From the NCBI RefSeq assembly GCF_963678635.1, contig NC_087066.1, positions 26,379,453 to 26,443,452 on the forward strand: a stretch of 64,000 nt of DNA, read 5' to 3'. This stretch comes from Symsagittifera roscoffensis (taxonomy: Eukaryota; Xenacoelomorpha; Acoela; Convolutidae). Numbering within the stretch: position 1 is the stretch's first letter; each line of letters begins with the position of its first letter. Under the pieces are notes generated by a model. That model searched no databases and had not been told where the DNA came from. It saw only the letters and a program-made list of their open reading frames with translations. This document shows positions 51,902 to 63,142 of this stretch, piece after piece. A program made the translations under genes and the position numbers.

Positions 51902-54243
51902 TCATGAAAAAATGGCATAGTTCAAAAGAATTCTTTTTGGCACCCATGTACCAACCCTCAAAAGTGCCGAAGTACATTATTGCCGCCGGAAAATAAAATA
52001 ATGTTTACAAATAATGAATACAAAAAAGCTCAACAGTGCCGAAAAGCATCAAACCTTGGCATTGTTGAACAGCTTTTTTTGGCACTATTGTACCCCGCAA
52101 CTGTGCTGAAGCACAATACTGCTTCCGAAAAGCAAAAAAAAGTTAAACAGTGCTTGAAATCATCAAAAATTGGCATTTTTGAACAGCATTCTTTTCGGCG
52201 CTGTTGTACTAACGCTCAACAGTGCCGAAGTACAACATTGCCGCCAAAAAATAAAAGAACTTTCAACAGTGCCAATAATCATCGAAAGTTGGCACTAATG
52301 AACAACCTTTGTATCAGCACTGTAGTACTAGCCATCAAAAGCGCCGAAGTACACTATTGCCGCCGTAAAAAAGATAAGGTTAAGCAGTGCCCAAAAATTA
52401 TCAAAAGTTGTCATTGTTGAATAGCATTCTTTTCGGCACCGATGTACTAGCACTCATAAGTGCCAAAGTACAACATTGCCGCCGAAAAACAACTATTTCC
52501 AACAGTGCCACTAATCATCAAAAATTGGCAATAATGAATAAACTTTGTTTCGGCACTGTAGTACCAACCACCACTAGCGCCAAGTACAACCTTGACGCCG
52601 GAAATTAAAAAAAATTAAGCAGTGCCCAAAAATCATCAAAAGTTGTCATTGTTGAATAGCATTCTTTTCGGCACCGATGTACTAGCACTCATAAGTGCCG
52701 AAGTACAACATTGCCGCCGAAAAAAATCTATTTCCAACAGTGCCACTAGTCATCAAACTAATGAATAACCTTTGTTTCGGCACTGTAGTAATAGCCAACA
52801 ACAGCGCCGAAGTACAACATTGCCGCCGGAAAATAAGATAATGTTAAGCAGTGCCCGATAATCATGAAAAAATGGCATAGTTTAAAAGCATTCTTTTTGG
52901 CACCCATGTACCAACCCTCAAAAGTGCCGAAGTACATTATTGCCGCCTGAAAATAAAATAATGTTTACAAATAATGAATACAAAAAAGCTCAGCAGTGCC
53001 GAAAAGCATCAAACCTTGGCATTGTTGAACAGCTTTTTTTGGCACTATTGTACCCCGCAACTGTGTTGAAGCACAATACTGCTTCCGAAAAACAAAAAAA
53101 ATTAAACAGTGCTTGAAATCATCAAAAATTGGCATTTTTGAACAGCATTCTTTTCGGCGCTGTTGTACTAACGCTCAACAGTGCCGAAGTACAACATTGC
53201 CGCCAAAAAAAATAACTTTCAACAGTGCCGATAATCATCGAAAATTGACACTAATGAACAACCTTTGTATCGGCACTGTAGTACTAGCCATCAAAAGCGC
53301 CGAAGTACACCATCGCCGCCGTAAAAAAGATAAGGTTAAGCAGTGCCCAAAAGTTATCAAAAGTTGTCATTGTTGAATAGCATTCTTTTCGGCACCTATG
53401 TACTAGCACTCATAAGTCCCAAAGTACAACATTGCCGCCAAAAAAAACTATTTCCAACAGTGCCACTAATCACCAAACTTTGACACTAATGAAAAACCTT
53501 TGTTTCGGCACTGTAGTACTAGCCATCAACAGCGCCGAAAAACACCATTGCCGCCGTAAAAAAGATAAGGTTGAGCAGTGCCCAAAAATTATCAAAAGTT
53601 GTCATTGTTGAATAGCATTATTTTCGGCACCGATGTACTAGCACTCATAAGTGCCGAAGTACAACATTGCCGCCGAAAAAAAATCTATTTCCAACAGTGC
53701 CACTAGTCATCAAACTAATGAAAAACCTTTGTTTCGGCACTGTAGTAATAGCCAAGAACAGCGCCGAAGTACAACATTGCCGCCGGAAAATAAGATAATG
53801 TTAAGCAGTGCCCGATAATCATGAAAAAATGGCATAGTTCAAAAGCATTCTTTTTGGCACCCATGTACCAACCCTCAAAAGTGCCGAAGTACATTATTGC
53901 CGCCGGAAAATAAAATAATATTTTTAACAGTGCCCGATATTCATCAAAAAATGGCATAGTTCAAAGGCATTCTTTTTGGCACCCATGTATTAACCCTCAA
54001 AAGTACCGAAGTACATTTTTGCCGCCGGAAAATAAAATTATGTTAAGCAGTGCCCAAAAATCATCAAAAGTTGGCATTGTTGAATAGCATTATTTTCGGC
54101 ACTGATTTATTAACCCTCAACAGTGCCGAAGTACAATATTGCCGCCAAAAAATAAAAGAACTTTCAACAGTGGCAATATTCATCAAAAAGTGGCACTAAT
54201 GAACAACCTAAGTTTCGGTTGACCATTCTTTTTGGCACTGTTC

Positions 54244-54762
54244 CGAAAGTGTCGAAAAAATGCTATTCAGCAATGCCAATTTTTGATGATTTTGGTGCAC
54301 TGCTTAACATAATTTTTTTCCGGCAATTTTGTACTTTGGCACTGTTGATGGCTAGTACTACAGTGCCGAAGCAAAGGTTGTTCATTAGTGCCAATTTTTG
54401 ATGATAATCGGCTCTGTTGAAAATTCATTTTTTTCGGCGGCAATGTTGTCCTTCGGCACTGTTGAGGGTTAGTAAATCAGCGCCGATGAGGGTTAAAACA
54501 TCAGTGCCGAAAAGAATGCTATCCAAAAATGCCAACTTTTGATCATTTTTTATTTCTAGCGGCAATATTGTACTTCGGTGCTGTTGATGGCTAGTACTAC
54601 AGTGCCGAAACAAAATTTGTTCATTTGTGCCAGTTCTTGATGATTATTGGCACTGTTGAAGTTTGTTTTATTTTTCGGCGGCATTGTTGTACTTCGGCAC
54701 TGTTGAGGTGTATTACAACAGTGCCGAAAAAAAAACCCGTTCAGCAACGCCACCTTTTGATG
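54244..54762 (-). repeat. Inverted monomer block 9
   Basis: Counterpart of block 5 (offset about 13,758). The left junction has the same GTGTCG change. The right end retains CCCGTTCAGCAACGCCACC, absent from block 5. Confidence 0.87.
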
Positions 54763-55151
54763 TAATAACCCTCAACAGTGCCGAAGTACAACATTGCCGC
54801 CGAAAAAAAACATTCAACATTGCCGCCGAATTTTCAACAGAGCCAATTATCATCAAAAATTGGCACTAATGAACAACCTTTGTTTCGGCACTGTAGTACT
54901 AGCCATCAACAAAGCCGAAGTATAAAATTGCCGATGTAAAAGAAGATAATGTTAAGCAGTGCCCAAAAATAATCAAAAGTTGTCATTGTTGAATAGCATT
55001 CTTTCCGGCACCGATGTAATAACGCTCAAAAATGCTGAAGTTCAAAATTGCCGCCGAAGAAAAAAAAAGAATTTTCAACTGTGCCAATAACCATCAAAAA
55101 TTTGCTCTAATGAACAACCTTTGTTTCCGCACTGTAGTACTAGCCATCAAA

Positions 55152-55441
55152 AGCAAAAGTTGTTCATTAGTGCCAATTTTTGATCATAATCGGTTCTGTT
55201 GAAATTTTTTTTTTCGGCGGCAATGTTGTTCTTCGGCACTGTTGAGGGTTAGTAAATCAGCGCCGATGAGGGTTAGGACATCACTGCCGAAAAGAATGCT
55301 ATTCAAAAATGCCAGTTCTTGATGATTATTGGCACTGTTGAAATTTCTTTTATTTTTCGGCGGCATTGTTGGACTTCGGCACTGTTGAGGTGTAGTACAA
55401 CAGTGCCGAAAAAGATTCCTTTCATTTACGCCACCGTTCGA
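55152..55441 (-). repeat. Inverted monomer block 10
   Basis: Counterpart of block 6, with the same AAGCAAAAGTTGTTC left junction and CACCGTTCGATGTACTAACC right end. It is about 115 bp (one monomer) shorter, because AATGCC at 55,310 joins AGTTCTTGATG directly. Confidence 0.85.
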
Positions 55442-58400
55442 TGTACTAACCCTCAACAGAGCCGATGTCCAACATTGCCGCCGAAAAAAAAACGAATTTT
55501 CAACAGAGCCAATTATCATCAAAAATTGGCACAAATGACACTGTAGTACTAGCCATCAACAGTGCCGAAGTACAACATTGCGGCCGAAAATGAAAGAAAA
55601 GCATCAAACCTTGGCACTGTTGAACAGCTTTTTTCGGCATTATTATACCCGTCAACAGTGTTGAAAAACCAAGTCGCCGCCGAAAAACAAAATAATGATA
55701 AACATTGCCTGAAATCATGAAAAGTTGGCTTAGTTGAACAGCATTTTTTTTCGGCACTGTTGTACTACCCCTCAACAGTGCCTAAATACAACATTGCCGC
55801 CGAGAAAAAAAGAGTGTCCGACAGTGACAAAAATGATCAAAATTTGGCACTAATGAACAAACTTTGTTTCGGCACTGCAGCTCTAGCCATCAACATTGTC
55901 GCCGGAAAGAAGATAAAACAAAGCAGTGCCCCAAAATCATCAGAAGTTGGAATTGTTGAATAGCATTCTTTTCGGCACCAATGTACCAACCCTGATAAGT
56001 GCCGAAGTACAACATTGCCGCCGAAAAAAAATTTTTTTTTCATCATTGCCAATAAACATCAAAAATTGGCTCTAATGAACAACCACTGTTTCGGCAAAAT
56101 AACAATAGCCATCAAAAGCGCCGAAGTACAACATTGCCGCCGGAAAACAAAAAAAAGCTCAGCAGTGCCGAAAAGCATCAAACCTTGGCATTGTTGAACA
56201 GCTTTTTTGGCAGTATTGTACCCCTCAACAGGGCTGAATTAAAATACCGCCTCTAAAAAAAAGAAAGTTAAACAGTGCCGGAAATCATCAAAAATGGCAC
56301 TGTTGAACAGCATTCTTTTCGGTACTGGTGAACTACCCCTCAAAGGTAACGAAGTATAACATAGCCGCTGAAAAAAAAACAGCGTTTGTTTCGGCAATTA
56401 TCTACTAGCCATCAACAGCGCCGAGTACAACCTTGACGCCGAGAACAAAAAAATGTTAAACAGTGCCAAAAAGGCCAAAAATTGTCACTGTTGATAAGCA
56501 TTCTTTTTGGCACTGTCGTACAACACCGCAACAGTGCCGAAGTACGACATTGCCGCCGAAAAAGAAAAGCAATTTCAACAGTGCCTTTATTCATTAAAAA
56601 ATGGTAAAAATAAAAAACTTTGGTTTAAGCACTGTAGTACTAGCCATCAACAGCGCCGAAGTACAACATTGCCGCCGGAAAATAAGATAAAACTAAGCAG
56701 TGCCCAATAATCATCAAAACTGTTATTGTTCAAAAGCATTCTTTCGGCACCGATGTACCAACCCTCAAAAGTGCCGAAGTACAACATTGCCGCCGGAATA
56801 AAAAATGTTATTAAGTGCCCAAAAATCATCAAAAATTGGCATTGTTGAGTAGCATTGTTTTCGCCCCTGATTTACAAGCCCTCAACAGTGCCGAAATACA
56901 AGGTTGCCGCCAAAATTAAAATGAATTTTCAACACTGCCAATTATCATCAAAAATTGGCACTAATGAACAACCTTTGTTTCGGCACTGTAGTACTAGCCA
57001 TCAACAGCGCCGAAGTAAACATTGCCGCCGGAAAATAAGATAATGTTAAGCAAAGACCGATAATCATCAAAAAATGGCATTGTTCAATAGCATTTTTTTC
57101 GGCACCGATGTACCAATCCTCAAAAATGCCGAAGTACAACATTGCCGCTGAAAATGAGAAAATGTAAAGCAGTGACTAAAAATCATCAAAAGTTGGCATT
57201 GTTGAATAGCATTATTTTCGGTACTGATGTACTAGCCCTCAACAGTGCCGAAGTACAACATTGTCGCCGAAAATTAAAAGAATTTTCAACAGTGCCAATA
57301 ATTATGAAAATTTGGCACTACTGAACAGTTTTAATTCGGCACGGTGGTACTAGCCATCAGCAGCGCCGAAGTACAGCATTGCCGCCGGAAAAAAATAGAC
57401 AATGTTAAGCAGTGTCCAATAATCATCAAAAAATGGCATTATTGAATACCATTAATTTCGGCACTGATATACTAACCCTCAACAGTACCGAAGTACAACA
57501 TTGCCGCCGAAAATTAAAAGAATTTTCAACAGTGCCAATAATTATCAAAATTTGGCACTAATGAACAACCATTAAATCGGCACGGTAGTACCAGCCATCA
57601 ACAGCGCCGAAGTACAACATTGCTGCCGGAAAGTAAAATAAAAGCTCAACAGTGCTGAAAAGCATCAAATCTTGGCACTTTTGAACATTTTTTTTCGGCA
57701 ATACCAATCCCCTCAACAGTGCTGAAGAACCAAATTGCCGCCGAAAAATAAAAGAATAAAAAACAGTGCCTGTATTGCCCCTCAACAAAGCCTAATTACC
57801 CCGCCTAATTGCCCCGCCGAGAAAAAAAAGAAAGTTCAACAGTGCCCATAGTTATCAAAATTTGGCACTGATGAACAACCTTTGTTTCGGCAGTGTAGTT
57901 TTGGCCATCAACAGCGCCGAAGTACAACATTGGAGCCAGAAAAAAGATAAAATAAAGCAGTGCCCAAAAATTATCAAATGTTGGCTTTGTTGAAAAGCAT
58001 TCTTTTCGGCACCAACGTACAAACCTCAAAAAATCCGAAGTACAACATAGCCGCTGAAAAAACAAGAAATTCCAACAGTGCCAATAATCAGCAAAATCCG
58101 CCGAGAAAAAAAAAAGTTCAACAGTGCCCATAATCATCAAAATTTGGCACTGATGAACAACCTTTGTTTCGGCAGTGTAGTTTTGGCCATCAACAGCGCC
58201 GAAGTACAACATTGGAGCCAGAAAAAAGATAAAATAAAGCAATGCCCAAAAATTATCAAATGTTGGCTTTGTTGAAAAGCATTCTTTTCGGCACCAACGT
58301 ACAAACCTCAAAAAATCCGAAGTACAACATAGCCGCTGAAAAAACAAGAAACTCCAACAGTGCCAATAATCAGCTTTTTTTTCTGGCTCTGATGAACAAC

Positions 58401-59519
58401 CTTTGTTTCGGCAATGAAGTACACGCCATTAAAAGCGCCAAAGTACAACATTGCCGCCGGAAAATAAAAAGTTCAACAGTGGCTAAAGGCACCAAAATTT
58501 GGCACTGTTAAACAGCTTTTTGGCACTATTGTACCCCTCAATAGTGCTGAAGCCCAATACCACCTCCGAAAACTAGCCGATTGTTAAACAGTGCCGCAAA
58601 TCATCAAAAATTGGCACTGTTGAACAGCATCCTTTTCGGCACTGTTGTACTACTCCTCAACGGTGCCGAAGTACAAGATTGCCTCCGGAAAAAAAATGTT
58701 AAGCAGTGCCCAAAAATCAACAAAAGTTGGCATTGTTAAATAACATTCTTTTCGGCACCGATGTACTAACGCTCAAAAGTGCTGAAGTACAACATAGCCG
58801 CTGAAAAAAACAAGAAATTCCAACAGTGCCAATAATCAGCAAAATCCGCCGAGAAAAAAAAGAAAGTTCAACAGTGCCCATAATTATCAAAATTTGGCAC
58901 TGATGAACAACCTTTGTTTCGGCAGTGTAGTTTTGGCCATCAACAGCGCCGAAGTACAACATTGGAGCCAGAAAAAAGATAAAACAAAGCAGTGCCCAAA
59001 AATTATCAAATGTTGGCTTTGTTGAAAAGCATTCTTTTCGGCACCAACGTACAAACCTCAAAAAATCCGAAGTACAACATAGCCGCTGAAAAAACAAGAA
59101 ATTCCAACAGTGCCAATAATCAGCTTTTTTTTCTGGCTCTGATGAACAACCTTTGTTTCGGCAATGAAGTACACGCCATTAAAAGCGCCAAAGTACAACA
59201 TTGCCGCCGGAAAATAAAAAGTTCAACAGTGGCGAAAGGCACCAAAATTTGGCACTGTTAAACAGCTTTTTTGGCACTATTGTACCCCTCAATAGTGCTG
59301 AAGCCCAATACCACCTCCGAAAACTAGCCGATTGTTAAACAGTGCCGCAAATCATCAAAAATTGGCACTGTTGAACAGCATCCTTTTCGGCACTGTTGTA
59401 CTACCCCTCAACGGTGCCGAAGTACAAGGTTGCCTCCGGAAAAAAATGTTAAGCAGTGCCCAAAAATCAACAAACATTGGCATTGTTAAATAACATTCTT
59501 TTCGGCACCGATGTACTAA

Positions 59520-60639
59520 CGCTCAAAAGTGCTGAAGTACAACAATGTCGCCGAAAAAAAAAGAATTTTCAACAGTGCCAATAACCATCAAACATTGGCT
59601 CTAATGAACAGCCTTTGTTTTGGCAATGTATTACTAGCCATTAACAGCGACGAAGTACAACATTGCCGCCAAAAAAAATTCACAAGTGCCAAAAATCATC
59701 AAATTTAGGCACTGTTGAACAACTTCTTGTTTCGGCCTTGTTGTTATCCCTCAATAGCGCCGAAGTACAACATTGCCACCGAATATTAAAAGAAAGCTGA
59801 ACAGTGCCGAAGATCATCAACATTGGGCACTGTTGTGCGGCATTTTTTCCGATTTTTTGTACTACCACTCAACAATGCCGAAGCATAGCATTGCCGCCAA
59901 AAATTTAAAGAATGCTCAACTGTTCCTTGACCTTTGGCACTATTCAACAACATTTGTTTCGGCAGCGCCAAAGTACAACCTTGCCGCCAAAAACAGAAGA
60001 TTTAAAAACGCTAACAATCATCCAATATTGACATTGTTGATTAATATTTGCTTCGGCACTTCAGTACTTGCCCTCATGAGCGCCGAAGTTGATTATTTCC
60101 GTCATAAAAAAATATTGTTATTAAGTGTTGTCACTGTTGAACAACGTTTTCTTCGGCACTATTGTACAACGCCTTAGTAGCGTGGAAAAACAACATTACC
60201 GCCAAAAAACAGAAGAACGTTCAACAGTGCCAAAAACCATCCTATTGTGGGACTGTTTAACATCATTTGTTTCGGAACTGTTGCACTACCACTCTACAGC
60301 ACCGAAGTTTATCCTTCCACCGAAAACTGGAAATTTAGCAGTTCTAAAAACTATCAAAATTTGGCACTGTTGAACAACATTTGTTTCTGCACTCTATTAC
60401 TAGCCCTCAACAGAGCCGAAGTGAAACAGTGCCGCCGAAAAAAACATTGAAAAAACAATACCGATAATCACCAAAATTTGGCACTAATGAAAATTTTTTT
60501 CGGCACTGTAATACTAGCCCTCAACAGCGCCGAGATACAACATTTGCGGCCCATATATAAAAAAAGTTAATAAATTTTGGCACTTTTGAACAGTTTTTTT
60601 TGGCACTTTTGTACAGATCAATGATGCCGAAGTAGATCT
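59520..60639 (+). repeat. Degenerate monomers near array edge
   Basis: Family signposts persist (TTCGGCACT, CAACAGTGCC, GAAGTACAACATTGCC) but are often broken and unevenly spaced. Private sequences such as CTCAACTGTTCCTTGACC (59,913) and TTTAAAAACGCTAACAATC (60,001) are common. Stem 1 and stem 2 are mostly damaged. No HOR was recognised. This is the usual state of satellite edges, which are homogenised least. Confidence 0.75.
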
Positions 60640-63008
60640 ATGCTGCCGGAAAAAAAAGACTGTTTGAAACTGCCAAAAGTTATCAAAATTTGCGATGTTG
60701 AGCAGCATTTTTTCGTCACTGTTGTGCATACCCCTCAACATCGTCGAAAATACAACTTAGCTGCCGTCAATTTTGGCTTTGTTGCACTACCCCTCAACAG
60801 CAGTGAAGAGCATGCTTGTCGCCGAAAACAGACTTCTAACATTGCTAAAAATCATAAAAATTTGGCACTCTTGAATATTAATTGCTTCAGCACTGTAGTG
60901 CTAGTCCACAACAGCGCCGAAGTAAGAAATTGCAACCGAAAAAAAATGAAGGTTCAACAATGCGGATGATCATCACAATTTGGCACTGTTGAACAGCTTT
61001 TTTTCGGGATTGTTTTACAAATCCTCAACAGTGCCGAAGTACAACATTGCCGCCTAAAGCTAGAAAAAAGTTCAACAGTGACAGAAACAATTTAAAATTT
61101 GCACTGTTGAGCAGCTGTTTTTCGGCACTATGATAGCCCTCAACAGTGTCAAAGTGCTGAGCTGCCACCGCATAATAAAGGAAAGCTAATCAGCGCAAAA
61201 ATCATCAAATTTTGGCATTGTTGAACAACTTTTTTTCGGCCTTTTTGTACTACACTCAACGGTGCCGAAGCAAAACATCGCCACCAAAATAAAAACGAAA
61301 TTTCACAAATGCCAAAAATTGTCAAATTTAGGCACTGTTGAACAACTTCTTCTTTCGGCCTTGTTGTACACCCTCAATAAGGCCGAAGTTGACCTATGCT
61401 GCCAGATAAATAAAGAACTTTCAACATTGCCGATAATCATCAAAATTAGGCAATGTTGAGCAGCATTTTTTCGTCACTGTTGTGCATACCCTTCAACATC
61501 GTCGAAAATACAACTTAGCCGCCGTCAATTTTGGCTTTGTTGCACTACCCCTCAACAGCAGTGAAGAGCAAGCGTGTCGCCGAAAACAGACTTGTAACAT
61601 TGCTAAAAATCATAAAAATTTGGCACTCTTGAACATTATTTGCTTCAGCACTGTAGTGCTAGTCCACAACAGCGCCGAAGTAAGAAATTGCAACCGAAAA
61701 AAATGAAGTTTCAACAGTGCGGATGATCATCAAAATTTGACACTGTTGAACAGCTTTTTTTCGGGACTGTTTTACAAATCCTCAACAGTGCCGAAGTACA
61801 ACATTGCCGCCTAAACCTAAAAAAAAAGTTCAACAGTGACAAAAACAATTTAAAATTTGCACTGCTGAGCTGCTTTTTTGGCACTATGATAGCCCTCAAC
61901 AGTGTCAAAGTGCTGAGCTGCCACCGCATAATAAAGGAAAGCTAATCAGTGCAAAAATCATCAAAGTTTGACATTGTTGAAAAGCTTTTTTTCGGCCTTT
62001 TTGTACTACACTCAACGGTGCCGAAGCAAAACATCGCCACCAAAAAAAAAAAATTTCACAAATGCCAAAAATTGTCAAGTTTAGGCACTATTGAGCAACT
62101 TCTTGTTTCGGCTTTGTTGTACTCCCTCAAAAGTGCCGAAGTAGAACTATGCTGCCAAAAAAATTGAATAATGTTCAACATTGCCGATAATCATCAAAAT
62201 TTGGCGATGTTGAGCAGCGTTTTTTCGGCACTGTTGTACATACCCTCAACATTGTCGAAAATGCACTTTAGCCGCCGTCAATTTTGGTTTTGTTGCACTA
62301 CCCCTCAACAGCAGTGAAGAACAAGCTTGTCGCCGAAAACCGAATTTTAACATTGCTAAAAATCATAAAAATTTGGCACTCTTGAACATTATTTGCTTCA
62401 GCACTGTAGTGCTAGTCCACAACAGCGCCGAAGTAAGAAATTGCAACCGAAAAAAATGAATGTTCAACAATGCAGATGATCATCAAAATTTGGCACTGTT
62501 GAAAAGTTTTTTTCAGCACAGTTTTACAAATACTCAACAGTGCCGAAGTACAATTTTGCCGCCAAAATAAAAAAAAAGTTCAACATTGACACAAACTATT
62601 TAAAATTTGCATTGTTGAGCACCTTTTTTTCGGCACTATGATAGCCCTCAACAGTGCCAAAGTGCTGAGCTGCCACCGCATAATAAAAGAAAGCTAATCA
62701 GCGCAAAAATCATCAAAGTTTGGCATTGTTGAACAACTTTTTATCGGCCTTTTTGTACTACACACAACGGTGCCGAAGCAAAACATCGCCACCAAAAAAC
62801 AAGAAATTTCACAAATGCCAAAATTTGTCAAGTTTAGGCACTATTGAGCAACTTCTTGTTTCGGCTTTGTTGTACTCCCTCAAAAGTGCCGAAGTTGACC
62901 TATGCTGCCAGATAAATAAAGAACTTTCAACATTGCCGATAATCATCAAAATTAGGCAATGTTGAGCAGCATTTTTTCGTCACTGTTGTGCATACCCTTC
63001 AACATCGT
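60640..63008 (+). repeat. ~755-bp terminal HOR, about three copies
   Basis: The anchor TTTCGTCACTG or TTTCGGCACTG before GTTGTGCATACCC / GTTGTACATACCC lies near 60,713, 61,471, 62,225 and 62,978, so units are 758, 754 and 753 bp. Private markers are CAACATCGTCGAAAATACAAC, CAACAGCAGTGAAGA, GTGCTGAGCTGCCACCGC and CATCGCCACC. Monomers inside are quite diverged from each other, yet the units resemble one another. The fourth unit stops after about 30 bp. Confidence 0.85.
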
Positions 63009-63044
63009 GAACTATAGCCTTCATTAGTGTCAAAGTGCTGAGCT
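63009..63044 (+). repeat. Array terminus, rearranged
   Basis: After CTTCAACATCGTG the sequence jumps to ACTATAGCC..TTAGTGTCAAAGTGCTGAGCT, which matches a part of the 755-bp unit about 400 bp further on (compare 61,131-61,163). So the last unit is internally deleted. Similarity to the family ends at about 63,044. Confidence 0.75.
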
Positions 63045-63045
63045 A

Positions 63046-63069
63046 TGTGCCATTCTGCCAGATGGCACA
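63046..63069 (+). other. Hairpin at the array boundary
   Basis: TGTGCCAT (63,046-63,053) and ATGGCACA (63,062-63,069) are perfect 8-bp arms around TCTGCCAG. It resembles stem 1 of the monomer (GTGCCAAT / ATTGGCAC) but sits just beyond the last recognisable unit. It may be a degenerate monomer remnant or a feature of the original insertion site. Confidence 0.6.
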
Positions 63070-63142
63070 GCACAACCTTCCGGCGACGTAAAAAAGAACG
63101 ACTAAAGACCTTATTGACGAAAAAGTATTGCGAAGGAGGGTC

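Larger units (their letters stand above)
46192..59519 (+). repeat. 13.3-kb super-repeat, second copy
   Basis: This is the tandem copy of 32,653-46,191. The entry point at about 46,166-46,191 and the exit at about 59,494-59,519 both lie in CATTCTTTTCGGCACCGATG plus a few bases, a segment also present at the left edge of the first copy. This fits an unequal exchange inside homologous monomers. The copy has evolved since: its 960-bp HOR is rearranged (spacings about 820, 1,355 and 955) and it carries a private 381-bp duplication at 51,140-51,901. Confidence 0.87.
1..63044 (+). repeat. Satellite array of ~118-bp hairpin monomers
   Basis: The whole interval is made of tandem, diverged copies of one unit of about 118-119 bp. 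Signposts in nearly every unit are CAACAGTGCC, TTGGCACTAATGAACAACC, TTCGGCACTGTAGTACTAGC, CAACAGCGCCGAAGTACAAC and ATTGCCGCC followed by an A-rich linker. Copies differ by substitutions, short indels and variant linkers, so several monomer subtypes are interleaved. No unique gene-like sequence interrupts it. The left end is cut by the window and the right end lies near 63,044. Reading frames occur on both strands because stops are sparse in some frames of the monomer. They are not genes: the unit length is not a multiple of three, so any frame passes through different monomer frames and stops within a few units. I do not recognise the family. Confidence 0.97.

Noticed and set aside
51980-52420. 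Recurring peptide beginning MKSSK or MPPEN and ending in IIKSCHC, seen in many copies
   Set aside because: Recurrence follows the HOR copies and not protein constraint. Similar peptides end at indels in neighbouring copies and the start codons are often not ATG.
57805-58347. Minus-strand open frame of 180 codons, the longest in the window
   Set aside because: It reads through two copies of the 284-bp repeat whose spacing happens to keep frame. The peptide is a translation of monomers, has no known motif, and the related frame at 44,476-44,906 is broken. Not a gene.
1-63044. CRISPR array
   Set aside because: The period is about 118 bp and the entire unit is related between copies. There are no short fixed repeats with unique spacers and no cas genes.
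1-63044. Bacterial intergenic palindromes (REP/BIME type)
   Set aside because: Such clusters are short and lie between genes. More than 60 kb of nested satellite with no coding sequence does not fit a bacterial genome.
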